Below are positions 41,056 through 49,603 of a stretch of DNA of 64,000 nt, piece by piece. The notes below the pieces were generated by a model. That model had not been told where the DNA came from and ran no database searches. It saw only the letters and a program-made list of their open reading frames with translations. The stretch is taken from assembly GCA_035635855.1 (NCBI GenBank), contig DASQAF010000023.1, positions 186,001-250,000 on the forward strand, in the 5' to 3' direction. The stretch is from UBA11740 sp035635855. GTDB taxonomy: Bacteria; Acidobacteriota; Blastocatellia; Pyrinomonadales; Pyrinomonadaceae. Position numbers and translations under genes: made by a program. The first letter of the stretch is position 1. Each line of letters starts with the position of its first letter.

Positions 41056-41274
41056 AGTAGTTTTCCTTGTGTTCAGGTCAGACCGAAACGGTTAGACGGC
41101 GACCGCTTAGTCCTCGACCTGCAATTTTTATCTCTGAAGCATCAGGGGTTTCGCTTTAGTATGTACAGCCTGTGCCTTGACGTCAAACGTTTAGGCTAAG
41201 TATATTGCCAGCCTGTAATCGTGCGCCGGGCTTTCTGGTCCTTCCCGATAAACGATCCAGATATCCGATTTGAG

Positions 41275-43083
41275 ATGAACGACCTGCGGCGGCTTCTAAG
41301 ATATCTTCTGCCTCACACCGGCACGTTTGCCTTAGCCACCATTGCGATGATCGTCGTGGGCTTGCTGGAAAGTGCCACGGGCGCCTTGATCGTACCCATT
41401 TTCGATCAGGCCTTTGCCCAGGCGGGCGGGCATCGCACACCCACGCTTTTTGGATTGCAAAAAATAATCCCGGCCTCCGGCCTCGCTGCCTGGCGAACAA
41501 TCGCGGTGTTGTTACTCGCCTTTACGATTGTAAAAGGAATCGCCGAGTACTTCTCAACCTATTGGATGGCCTATATCGGGCAGTCTTCAATTCTCAGTTT
41601 GCGTCAGGATCTTTACAGCCATCTGCTTTCACAGTCGGCAGCATTCTTCGAACGCCATCGCACGAACTACCTGGTTTCGCGCCTGATCTCCAACGCCGCG
41701 TCAATCGAAGCAGCGGTGACGCACACGTTGCGCGACATGCTGCGCGAGGGCTTTACTTTGATCGCTTTGCTGGCGGCGTCGTTCTATTTCAACTGGCGAC
41801 TGACTCTGGGCGCGTTGTTAATAGCACCACCCATCGCCGGGTTGACGATGCGGTTTGGGAACTCGCTCCGTAAACTGGCGCGCGAATCCTCCGAAGGCAG
41901 CAAGCGCTTGACCGATACCGCCCAGGAAGCTCTGGCCAATCACAACATTGTGAAGGCATATCGCGGCGAGACCCGTGAACGGGGCCGCTTCACGGCGGTG
42001 GCCGAACGGATTCGCCGAGCCAATTTGCGCTCGGCCAGTATCGCCGGGATGTCGCCGCCGATCATCGAGCTCATTGGCGTGCTCTTTGTCGTGGCACTGC
42101 TCTTCTTTGGCGAACGCGAAATCCGTCTCGGTCGAATGAACACGGCCCAGTTTCTTACTTTCCTCTTCTTCCTGGCGCGCAGTTACGACCCGATGCGGAA
42201 GCTTTCGCGGCTGCATAATTCCCTGTCCCAGGCCCTGGGCGCAGCCAACCACCTCTGGGAAGTCATGGATGAGGATGACGAGATTCCCGAGAAGCCAAAC
42301 GCCGTCGCATTGCCGGCATTGCGGCGCCAGATCGAATTTCGAGACGTGAATTTTGGTTATGCGAACGAAGGCCGCGTCGTCTTGCGCGACATCAATCTGA
42401 CGGTGCCGGCGGGACGGATGGTGGCGCTGGTCGGAGAATCCGGCGGCGGCAAATCCACCTTGACTAAGCTGTTGCCGCGCTTTCACGACCCCTCCTCGGG
42501 CGCGGTGCTCTGGGACGAAATCGATCTGCGAGACGCAAGCATCCCCAGCCTGCGCCGCCAACTGGCCCTGGTTACCCAGGAAACAGTGCTCTTCAACGAC
42601 ACCGTCCGCTATAACCTCTCATATGGCCGGCCCGACGCCACGGACGAGCAACTCCACGACGCCGCGCGCACCGCGCTGGCGCACGATTTTATCCTCGAAC
42701 TGCCGCGCGGCTACGACACTGTGATCGGGGAGCGCGGCACTTTCCTTTCCGGCGGACAGAGACAACGTCTGGCAATCGCGCGAGCAGTGCTGATTGACGC
42801 GCCTGTTCTGGTGCTTGACGAAGCGACCTCTGCGCTGGATGCTGAATCGGAACAGTTGGTGCAGCGCGCGATTGCAAATCTGATTCGCGACCGCACGACG
42901 ATCGTGATTGCGCATCGCCTGTCGACAGTGCGCCGGGCTGATTTGATCGTCGTCATGGAACGCGGCCGGATTATTGAACAAGGAACTCACGCCGAGTTAC
43001 TTGCGCGCGGCGGGCAGTATCAGCGACTTTATGAATTGCAATTTGCTGATGAAGAAGAATTGTCAGTTGTTAGTGGCCAGTAG
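41275..43083 (+). CDS. MsbA-type ABC exporter
   Basis: This 602-residue half-transporter has six membrane helices in residues 1-320, then an ATPase with Walker A ALVGESGGGKSTLTKLLPRF, Q-loop LVTQETVLFNDTVRYNLSYG, signature FLSGGQRQRLAIARAVLI, Walker B VLVLDEATSALD and switch VIAHRLSTVRRADLIVV. It resembles lipid A/multidrug exporters that act as homodimers in the inner membrane. I prefer the ATG at 41275 (MNDLRRLLRYLLPHTG); the ATG at 41221 adds 18 unlikely residues. The final residues (ELSVVSGQ) come from an intergenic repeat that follows. Confidence 0.9.
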   Translation: MNDLRRLLRYLLPHTGTFALATIAMIVVGLLESATGALIVPIFDQAFAQAGGHRTPTLFGLQKIIPASGLAAWRTIAVLLLAFTIVKGIAEYFSTYWMAYIGQSSILSLRQDLYSHLLSQSAAFFERHRTNYLVSRLISNAASIEAAVTHTLRDMLREGFTLIALLAASFYFNWRLTLGALLIAPPIAGLTMRFGNSLRKLARESSEGSKRLTDTAQEALANHNIVKAYRGETRERGRFTAVAERIRRANLRSASIAGMSPPIIELIGVLFVVALLFFGEREIRLGRMNTAQFLTFLFFLARSYDPMRKLSRLHNSLSQALGAANHLWEVMDEDDEIPEKPNAVALPALRRQIEFRDVNFGYANEGRVVLRDINLTVPAGRMVALVGESGGGKSTLTKLLPRFHDPSSGAVLWDEIDLRDASIPSLRRQLALVTQETVLFNDTVRYNLSYGRPDATDEQLHDAARTALAHDFILELPRGYDTVIGERGTFLSGGQRQRLAIARAVLIDAPVLVLDEATSALDAESEQLVQRAIANLIRDRTTIVIAHRLSTVRRADLIVVMERGRIIEQGTHAELLARGGQYQRLYELQFADEEELSVVSGQ

Positions 43084-43238
43084 TCAGTTGTTAATCAATA
43101 GTCAGTGGCAAGTTGTCAGTACTCAGTTGTTTCGCTCTTATCGAAAGATCGTGGATACTGGCGGACGCGCTAATGAACAACGAACGCGGGCTCGTAACTG
43201 TTAACGACTGACTATTAACGACTGACCACTGACCACCA
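43061..43238. repeat. Inverted-repeat element (GTCAGTTGTTAGT family) before yicC
   Basis: TGTCAGTTGTTAGTGGCCAG with repeated AGTCAGT units on the left faces TAACGACTGACTATTAACGA and CTGACCACTGACCACC on the right. A related element lies at 59009-59139. Its left end encodes the last residues of the ABC exporter. Confidence 0.7.
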
Positions 43239-43241
43239 CTT

Positions 43242-44120
43242 ATGAAATCAATGACCGGATTCGGCCGCGGCGCGGCCAATGGCGACGACTTCGCAGTCGC
43301 AGTTGAAATCAAGACCGTGAATAATCGATTTCTTGATATTCACTTGCGTCTTACCCAGGAACTCTCGGCCATCGAGACCATAATTAGAAGACGAGTGGGC
43401 GCCCGCCTGTCTCGCGGCCGAGTTGATCTCAGCATCAATTTTGATCGCACCGGTGAGACCACCTACGAAGTCAATAAGCCGCTGATTGCCGGCTATGTAA
43501 AGGCCATACGTGAAATCCAGGAGCAATTTGGCTTGCCCGGGGAGATCGACGTCAATTCGGTCGCTCGTCTTCCCGGCGCACTGACACCGGCGCGGGACGG
43601 ATTGAACGAGGTGAATATGGAAGGGCTGCAACGTGCGCTGGACGAAGCACTCGACAATCTGGAAAAGATGCGCGCCAGCGAGGGCGCGGCGCTGGCGGCT
43701 GAGATGCGCGTGCGGGTTGCCAAGATCGAAGCCGAAGTCCCGGTCATCGAAGCCACCGCCACCGCCCTGGTTGACGCTTACCGGCAACGTTTACAGAAAC
43801 GCATCGGAGAGCTGATGGCCCGCGGCGGCCAGACGATCGAACTGGACGGCAGCCGGCTGGCGCAGGAAGTGGCCTACCTGGCCGATCGTAGCGATATCAC
43901 AGAAGAGCTGGCGCGGCTAAGAAGTCACTTGGATCAATTTCGCTCGGCAATCGATGCCGAGGGCGAGGTCGGTAAGCGTCTGGATTTTCTGCTTCAGGAG
44001 CTTAATCGCGAAGCCAACACCGTACTGGCAAAATCGACGGAAGTTTCAATTAAAGACGCAGCGTTGGCAATCAAAGCTGAGGTTGAGAAACTGCGCGAAC
44101 AAGTGCAAAATGTTGAATGA
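43242..44120 (+). CDS. yicC: YicC-family endoribonuclease-like protein
   Basis: This 292-residue protein starts MKSMTGFGRGAANGDDFAVA and NNRFLDIHLRLTQEL, the YicC N-terminal signature. The central part is a long helical region (RVAKIEAEVPVIEATATALV), and the end is KRLDFLLQELNREANTVLAK, the DUF1732 signature. YicC proteins are RNases implicated in mRNA and sRNA decay; the exact target here is unknown. Its stop overlaps the gmk start by 11 bases. The yicC-gmk-rpoZ order is conserved in many bacteria, supporting one operon. Confidence 0.93.
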   Translation: MKSMTGFGRGAANGDDFAVAVEIKTVNNRFLDIHLRLTQELSAIETIIRRRVGARLSRGRVDLSINFDRTGETTYEVNKPLIAGYVKAIREIQEQFGLPGEIDVNSVARLPGALTPARDGLNEVNMEGLQRALDEALDNLEKMRASEGAALAAEMRVRVAKIEAEVPVIEATATALVDAYRQRLQKRIGELMARGGQTIELDGSRLAQEVAYLADRSDITEELARLRSHLDQFRSAIDAEGEVGKRLDFLLQELNREANTVLAKSTEVSIKDAALAIKAEVEKLREQVQNVE

Positions 44121-44778
44121 GCTGACAACAGCAGAAAAACCCAAAGACGCGATCACGACGATCGGGCGTGGAATGCTGATCGTAGTCAGTTCGCCGTCGG
44201 GGGGCGGCAAAGGCACCTTGATCGATCGCGTATTGAAGACGGTGCCCGGTGTTAGTTATTCGGTATCCTACACTACTCGCCAACCTCGCGAAGGCGAACA
44301 ACACGGTCGGGAATATCATTTCGTTTCGACTGAAGTGTTCGAAGAAATGATTCGCCGCAGCGAGTTTCTCGAATGGGCAAACGTTTATGGCTCTCTGTAT
44401 GGAACCAGCCGGGCGCAGGTCGAACGAGAACGCGCTGGCGGACATGACATTATTCTCGAGATCGATGTTCAGGGCGCATCCAGTATTCGCGCCCTGGTTC
44501 ATGACGCGGTAAGTGTTTTTATCCTGCCGCCGTCATTTGAGTTGCTGCGAAATCGACTGGTAGCGCGGGGAACAGATTCCCCCGCGGATCTCGAGCGTCG
44601 GTTACGCGGTGCGCCGGGCGAAGTCGAGCAGTACAAATATTTCAGCTATGTGATTCTCAACGACGATATCAACCGAGCCTCAGCGCAACTGGCGTCGGTG
44701 ATTTACGCCGAGCGAGCTCGCCGCGAGCGCCAGGAACCAGGCCTAAAAGATACGCTGGCAGATTTTGGCGGACGTTGA
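44110..44778 (+). CDS. gmk: Guanylate kinase
   Basis: This 222-residue protein phosphorylates GMP to GDP. The P-loop is IVVSSPSGGGKGTLIDRVLK; SVSYTTRQPREGEQHGREYH binds GMP, followed by FLEWANVYGSLYGTSRAQVE and DIILEIDVQGASSIRA. I chose the ATG at 44110, which overlaps yicC; the ATG at 44173 (MLIVVSS) is the alternative and gives the usual family N-terminus, so the first 21 residues may not be translated. It lies in the yicC-gmk-rpoZ operon. Confidence 0.93.
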   Translation: MLNELTTAEKPKDAITTIGRGMLIVVSSPSGGGKGTLIDRVLKTVPGVSYSVSYTTRQPREGEQHGREYHFVSTEVFEEMIRRSEFLEWANVYGSLYGTSRAQVERERAGGHDIILEIDVQGASSIRALVHDAVSVFILPPSFELLRNRLVARGTDSPADLERRLRGAPGEVEQYKYFSYVILNDDINRASAQLASVIYAERARRERQEPGLKDTLADFGGR

Positions 44779-44848
44779 GAGCCGAGCGGTTTTTCATCAA
44801 GCGGGAAGGGGTGAAATCGTTTTAGTTCGGAGGTCACCAAAACATTTT

Positions 44849-45103
44849 ATGGCTACCAAAGTTCGCGAAGAGGTTATCGAGACAGCAGAACAACCGCATT
44901 CGCAGGAGATTGATTCCAAGTATCGTCTGATCATTCTGGCCGCCAAGCGCAGCAAACAACTTCAACGTGGAGCGCGGCCGCGTATCGATATCGACCCCAC
45001 CAAACATAAGCCGACTCGGATCGCTCTCGAGGAAGTCGTCCAGGGCAAGATACCGTTTCATACGACAACTGACGGCGATGATGACCTGGGCGAAGAGTCT
45101 TAG
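44849..45103 (+). CDS. rpoZ: RNA polymerase omega subunit
   Basis: This 84-residue protein has the RpoZ core IDSKYRLIILAAKRSKQLQR followed by GARPRIDIDP and PTRIALEEVVQGKIPF. Omega helps fold and recruit beta-prime. The GGAGG-like ribosome site AGGTCACC lies before the ATG at 44849; the frame is open for 28 codons further upstream without family similarity. It is third in the operon, 70 bases after gmk. The C-terminal acidic tail (DGDDDLGEES) is common. Confidence 0.9.
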   Translation: MATKVREEVIETAEQPHSQEIDSKYRLIILAAKRSKQLQRGARPRIDIDPTKHKPTRIALEEVVQGKIPFHTTTDGDDDLGEES

Positions 45104-45127
45104 ATATAGCCGACGATTTAGCAAATC

Positions 45128-45270
45128 CATTTTCTATTTCTCATTTGACATTTTTCATTGATCATTTGCAGGGCGAAGGATGTATTCGCCCTCTGTGGTT
45201 AACTTCGAGAGGAGATGAGCGTGGTGTTCCAAATGGATATATGAAAATGTCAAATGAGAAATGGAAAATG
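45128..45270. repeat. Inverted-repeat element with 30-bp near-perfect ends
   Basis: The left arm (45128-45158) begins CATTTTCTATTTCTCATTTG; the right arm (45241-45270) is its complement apart from one substitution and one missing T. It fills the gap between convergent rpoZ and the ETF-QO gene and could also work as a bidirectional stem-loop. Confidence 0.8.
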
Positions 45271-45305
45271 ATTTTGGAACCAACGTTGCCACCCAACTAC
45301 CTTAC

Positions 45306-47033
45306 TCACATCCCCTTGTAATCCGGACCGCCACCGCCCTCGGGAGTTACCCAATTGATAATCTGATAGGGATCCATGATGTCGCAGGTCTTGCAGTGGA
45401 CGCAGTTTGAGAAATTGATCTGCAGTTCGCGCCGTCCGTTGCCCTTATCAGTCATTTCATAGACGGCCGCGGGACAGAAGCGCTGACAGGGGTTGCCGTA
45501 CTCTTCTGCGCAGCGTGTGGCGCAGATGTTCGTGTCGAGTACGTGCAGGTGCGCCGGCTGATCTTCATCATGCGCAACCGCCGCATGATACACGTCGGTG
45601 ACCTTATTAAAAGTGAGTTTCCCGTCGAAACGAAGATCCTGGTAACGCTGCGCCGCATCATCGCCCTGGTAACCATAGGCGGATAGTTTCCGCAGAGCTT
45701 CGTGACCGGGCTCCTGATGATCTCGATCCAGAATCCCCCACGCGCGACCACCGGTTATGTACTGCAATCCGGCATTGGCCATTCCCAACCAGCGCCCGTG
45801 ACGAAAGCCTGCGTGAAAGTTCCGATAGCGACGCAACTCCGGAGTGATCCAACTCTCCTTCACGCGCCGTTCGTAACTCTGTAACTTGCTTGCCGAGAAA
45901 TCCTCTGCCAGCAGTGCCTCAAAGATTGTTTCCGCGGCGAGCATGCCGCTCTTGATGGCCGAGTGGATCCCCTTCAATCGGGCCGCGTTCAGAAACCCCG
46001 CGCTGTCGCCGACAATCAGCACGCCGTCCGCGTACATCTTCGGCATGGCGTGCCACCCACCCGCAGCGATCGCCTTGGCGCCGTAACGAATCATCTTGCC
46101 GCCGTCGAGCAGCTTGGCCAGAAACGGATGGGTCTTGAAGCGCTGAAACTCTGCGTGGGGATCGATGAGCGGATCGCGATAGTCCAAACCGGTGACGTAC
46201 CCCAGATTCAGGACCCGGTTCTGCATTCCGTAGATCCAGCCGCCGCCATACGTCCATTGGTCAGACGGAAAACCAAGCGTGTGAGTCACGCGCCCGGCCG
46301 GATAACGGTCGTCGGGCAGTTCCCAAAGCTCTTTGACGCCCAGGCTGTAAACCTGCGGCTCGCGACCTTCATCAAGACCGAGTCGCTGAATCAACTTCTT
46401 GGTTAGCGAACCGCGAACGCCTTCGCCCAGCACGGTGACCTTCGCGAGCAAATCCACGCCGGGCTCAAAGTTCGCCTTGCGCTTCCCTTCCTTGTCGATT
46501 CCCTTGTCGCCCGTGCGCACGCCGACGACCCGATCCTCCGCATCGTAAAGCATCTCAGCGCCCGGAAATTCGGGGAAGATGTTAACGCCGGCCTCTTCGC
46601 ACTTCTCGCCCAGCCATGCGGTTAGCCGGTTGAGCGAGACGATGTAGTAGCCATGATTGTTTAGCGGCGGCGGATTAATCGGTGAACGAATGGCGTGCTT
46701 CGGAGTGAGGTACAAAAACTGATCTTCTTTGACGGGCGACTCCAGCGGCGCGCCCTGCGCTTCAAAGTCGGGAATCAGCTCTGCCAGCCCGCGCGGATCC
46801 ATCACCGCGCCCGAGAGAATGTGCGCGCCAATCGATGCGGCTTTTTCGATGACCGCGATCTGAATTTCGCCCAGCGCCTTCCCTGTCCCCGGTCCCCGGT
46901 CTCCTGTCCCCATTTCTTTGGCTGCCGCTTCATTGTGCTCTCTTACGAGCCGCGCCAAATGGAAAGCAGCGCTCAGATTTGCCGGTCCCGCGCCGACAAA
47001 CACCACATCCATTTTCAAACTTTCACGTTCCAT
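45306..47033 (-). CDS. Electron-transfer flavoprotein:ubiquinone oxidoreductase
   Basis: This 575-residue flavoprotein passes electrons from ETF (fatty-acid and amino-acid oxidation) to quinone at the inner membrane. The FAD loop is VVFVGAGPANLSAAFHLARL; VIEKAASIGAHILSGAVMDP and GVLIVGDSAGFLNAARLKGI follow, and GGGWIYGMQNRVLNLGYVTG is family typical. The C-terminal [4Fe-4S] site is NCVHCKTCDIMDPYQIINWV with an earlier paired Cys cluster. Residues about 41-52 (MGTGDRGPGTGK) look like an expanded GGGGAC repeat inside the gene. It starts at the ATG at 47033. A TGAATG-N2-CATTCA palindrome lies about 110 bases upstream. Confidence 0.93.
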   Translation of the reverse strand: MERESLKMDVVFVGAGPANLSAAFHLARLVREHNEAAAKEMGTGDRGPGTGKALGEIQIAVIEKAASIGAHILSGAVMDPRGLAELIPDFEAQGAPLESPVKEDQFLYLTPKHAIRSPINPPPLNNHGYYIVSLNRLTAWLGEKCEEAGVNIFPEFPGAEMLYDAEDRVVGVRTGDKGIDKEGKRKANFEPGVDLLAKVTVLGEGVRGSLTKKLIQRLGLDEGREPQVYSLGVKELWELPDDRYPAGRVTHTLGFPSDQWTYGGGWIYGMQNRVLNLGYVTGLDYRDPLIDPHAEFQRFKTHPFLAKLLDGGKMIRYGAKAIAAGGWHAMPKMYADGVLIVGDSAGFLNAARLKGIHSAIKSGMLAAETIFEALLAEDFSASKLQSYERRVKESWITPELRRYRNFHAGFRHGRWLGMANAGLQYITGGRAWGILDRDHQEPGHEALRKLSAYGYQGDDAAQRYQDLRFDGKLTFNKVTDVYHAAVAHDEDQPAHLHVLDTNICATRCAEEYGNPCQRFCPAAVYEMTDKGNGRRELQINFSNCVHCKTCDIMDPYQIINWVTPEGGGGPDYKGM

Positions 47034-47144
47034 CAATCTCTTCCTGCTTCAATGTAGCGCAAGCTACTAGCTGGCGCGCGAGCCATTCGCCTCTGCAGTG
47101 GTGAGCGCAGAGTGCCGTGGCGTTACAGCTCATCACTTTAAGAA

Positions 47145-47158
47145 TGAATGACCATTCA
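47145..47158. promoter_or_regulatory. TetR-type operator candidate TGAATGACCATTCA
   Basis: A 6-2-6 palindrome upstream of the ETF-QO gene (start 47033). It resembles TGAATGA...TCATTCA operators of TetR/FadR-type repressors controlling fatty-acid degradation. No TetR gene is in the window. The remainder of 47034-47427 shows no gene I can support. Confidence 0.5.
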
Positions 47159-47427
47159 GTTGAGGAGTATAGCAGAGGAAGGAAACGCGTGAAATCAAAA
47201 CGAAGTCGAGCCAGGAAGCCAAAAAGAAGGATGCAAACAACTTGCTAAAGCGCTTGCCATATCTTTGCTGACTCCCACAATCTGATTGACTTCACCGGTT
47301 CACAAGCAGTAGCCTCTAGCCGCCTTGGGATAGCAAATATTTTGCAAGGCGCGCACTCCTCGCTTCTCTCAACTCCATTTCGACTGGCCTTGCGCCAGAC
47401 TCGACTTGCAAGGAAAGGAGTCCTCAG

Positions 47428-48582
47428 ATGTGGAAAAGAAAAACTATTTGCATCCTCGCCACCCTTGCTTTGCTCTTGGTTCCGATAACTCTGGCACAGC
47501 AACCCCAGCCTCTGACAAATCAAAATATCGCGGCCCTGGTTAGAGACGGCGTTTCGGAACGCGTCATCATTGCCGTGATTCAGTCGGGGCCAACGGACTT
47601 CGACACGTCTGCCGCCAGTCTTAGAAAACTCAACCAGCGTGGTGTCAGCACGGTCATTACTAATGCCATGAAAGTGGCCCACGCAGGCGGCACGACGATG
47701 ACGCTCACGACGGCGACATCAACGACTGACTCAGAGATGACCATATCACCCTCGATGGCGAGAACGATCGTCAAGGCCACGTCGATCCAACCCGAAGTCT
47801 GTGGAGACGAGGGTGGCCCGGTTGAAACCATGGAAGACTGTCATCCCAGATACAAAACAGGCTGCAGCGCAGCAGCCGGTTACGACGCATACTTGAATTA
47901 TCTGAAGAACCTCTTGCTCAAGCCGACTACCAGTCCCGTGAAGACCTTCAAGGCCAAGAGCGGCTTTAAGACACTTGACGACAACACTCCGGACACCTTG
48001 ACCACCAGGAACCATGGCGAGCACGCGCAAGAACTTGCCACCCTCGGCGAAGGCAAGATCGTCCAGGTTGTGGGCTATTTGTATTACGGTTATCCGAGCG
48101 GCTCTGAATCGTGTAACTGCGGTTTGGGCAGTTTGGATGCCGTCGATTATCACCTTGGGGTTGGCTTTAGAGAGTTGACCGGAACTGAGCTCACCACCGT
48201 CCGTGACGTTGCGACGTACCTTAGTAGCCACATTCGATTCAAGAGGGACGACCCGAACAAAGCTGCACTGGCGCCTTTTGAGCAGGAAAGCGTCGTCGTC
48301 GAGATGACTCCTCATTACCGGGCCAAGTTTCACCCAGGGTGGACAGTTCAGCGAGTAGAGACCGCGGTGGGCCGACAAGTGAAAATCGTCGGGCAGCTGC
48401 TAATAGACAATGCTCACGCAACCGCGACCCAAATCTGTGATTATCCCGACGCAAATATGGAAAAGTGTTGGCGTTGGTCAGCCTGGGAGGTACATCCGGT
48501 TATTGAGTTCTATGTGTGCAAGACAGCAACGCCGTGCGCGACCGAGTCTCCCAATTGGCGAAGACTTGAGGATCTGCAATAG
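47428..48582 (+). CDS. Exported hypothetical protein with acidobacterial N-terminal motif
   Basis: This 384-residue protein has a signal peptide (TICILATLALLLVPITLAQQ). LTNQNIAALVRDGVSERVII then AVIQSGPTDFDTS is an N-terminal module that recurs in acidobacterial exported proteins (a short helical repeat of the 'G-hydrophobic-S-x-x-hydrophobic-I' type). The rest contains Cys pairs (EVCGDEGGPVETMEDCHPRY), HAQELATLGEGKIVQVVGYL, SESCNCGLGSLDAVDYHLGV and a C-terminal WSAWEVHPVIEFYVC. This C-terminal half is reminiscent of exported nucleic-acid-binding or OB-like domains, but no function can be named. GGAG precedes the ATG at 47428. Confidence 0.75.
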   Translation: MWKRKTICILATLALLLVPITLAQQPQPLTNQNIAALVRDGVSERVIIAVIQSGPTDFDTSAASLRKLNQRGVSTVITNAMKVAHAGGTTMTLTTATSTTDSEMTISPSMARTIVKATSIQPEVCGDEGGPVETMEDCHPRYKTGCSAAAGYDAYLNYLKNLLLKPTTSPVKTFKAKSGFKTLDDNTPDTLTTRNHGEHAQELATLGEGKIVQVVGYLYYGYPSGSESCNCGLGSLDAVDYHLGVGFRELTGTELTTVRDVATYLSSHIRFKRDDPNKAALAPFEQESVVVEMTPHYRAKFHPGWTVQRVETAVGRQVKIVGQLLIDNAHATATQICDYPDANMEKCWRWSAWEVHPVIEFYVCKTATPCATESPNWRRLEDLQ

Positions 48583-48793
48583 CGGCTCCGTAACACCAAA
48601 GCAAAGCGTCGCCGCGGCAGATCCGTCAATGATGGGGACGAGGCGCTTCAGTTGGCTTCTTTCTTGCTCGATTAAGACCCGACTAAGTCGGTACCCTCAA
48701 CACCGCCTATAGGATACGGCTGCGAAACACACAACCTTTGCCCGTCTCATTTGCTGGTGTAAACTGACGCCTCAGCTGATCGCAACGTGTGTA

Positions 48794-49603
48794 ATGAGAC
48801 CGGACCTTTCCAGAAAAACCATCTTCATTCTTGCCGCATCTGGGGTGCTACTAGCATCGCTGGCTCTGGGTCTTACTAAGGCGCGCTCGGTAATCAACAG
48901 ACGCAATTTGATCACAAGCAAAGCTCGCATGAACGAAATGCCGAGCGTGATTTTGTGGGCGTGGGAACGACCGAACGATCTTCGTTTCATTAATCCGCGT
49001 CAGACGGGCGTCGCATTCCTGGCGCGAACCATCCGGCTGCGCGCCAATGAAGTGACAGTGCGCCCACGGCTTCAGCCGCTGAGTTTGCCTGAAGGCTCAA
49101 AGGTCATTGCGGTTGCCCGGCTGGAATCTGACGTTGTTAACAAGCCTGAGCTAACGGACCAACAGCGTACCAGCTTAGCGACCGCCATCGTCGAGATGGC
49201 AAAGCTTCCCAACGTCTCGCATATCCAAATCGATTTTGACGCGACGAAGTCCGAACGTCCTTTCTATCGCGATGTTATCGTCGACGTTCGCCGTCGTTTG
49301 CCGGAGAGTGTGGGCTTATCGATTACCGCCCTCGCTTCATGGTGCGCTCATGACGATTGGATTTCCGACCTGCCTATCGATGAAGCGGTGCCGATGCTGT
49401 TCCGCATGGGTGTGGAAGAAAAGCAGTTCTCCAATCGTCTTGAATCAGGCGAGGATTTTATCGCGGCGCCTTGCCGTCAGAGTTATGGCATCTCGACAGA
49501 CGAACCCCGTGCTAATCTCAACCTGGCTCGCCGTCTCTACGTCTTCAACCCCGACCCGTGGACCGAGGTTTCGGTCCGCGCAATTCTGGAGTCCAGAAAA
49601 TGA
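48794..49603 (+). CDS. DUF3142-domain protein
   Basis: This 269-residue protein starts with an N-terminal hydrophobic signal or anchor (KTIFILAASGVLLASLALGL, about residues 6-25). The body matches DUF3142: MPSVILWAWERPNDLRFINP, VAFLARTIRLRANEVTVRPR, IQIDFDATKSERPFYRDVI and LSITALASWCAHDDWISDLP. The barrel-like pattern with a Q-x-D-x-D strand resembles glycoside-hydrolase-like folds, but activity is unknown. Its stop overlaps the next gene's start by ATGA, so the two are translationally coupled. Start ATG at 48794. Confidence 0.82.
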   Translation: MRPDLSRKTIFILAASGVLLASLALGLTKARSVINRRNLITSKARMNEMPSVILWAWERPNDLRFINPRQTGVAFLARTIRLRANEVTVRPRLQPLSLPEGSKVIAVARLESDVVNKPELTDQQRTSLATAIVEMAKLPNVSHIQIDFDATKSERPFYRDVIVDVRRRLPESVGLSITALASWCAHDDWISDLPIDEAVPMLFRMGVEEKQFSNRLESGEDFIAAPCRQSYGISTDEPRANLNLARRLYVFNPDPWTEVSVRAILESRK

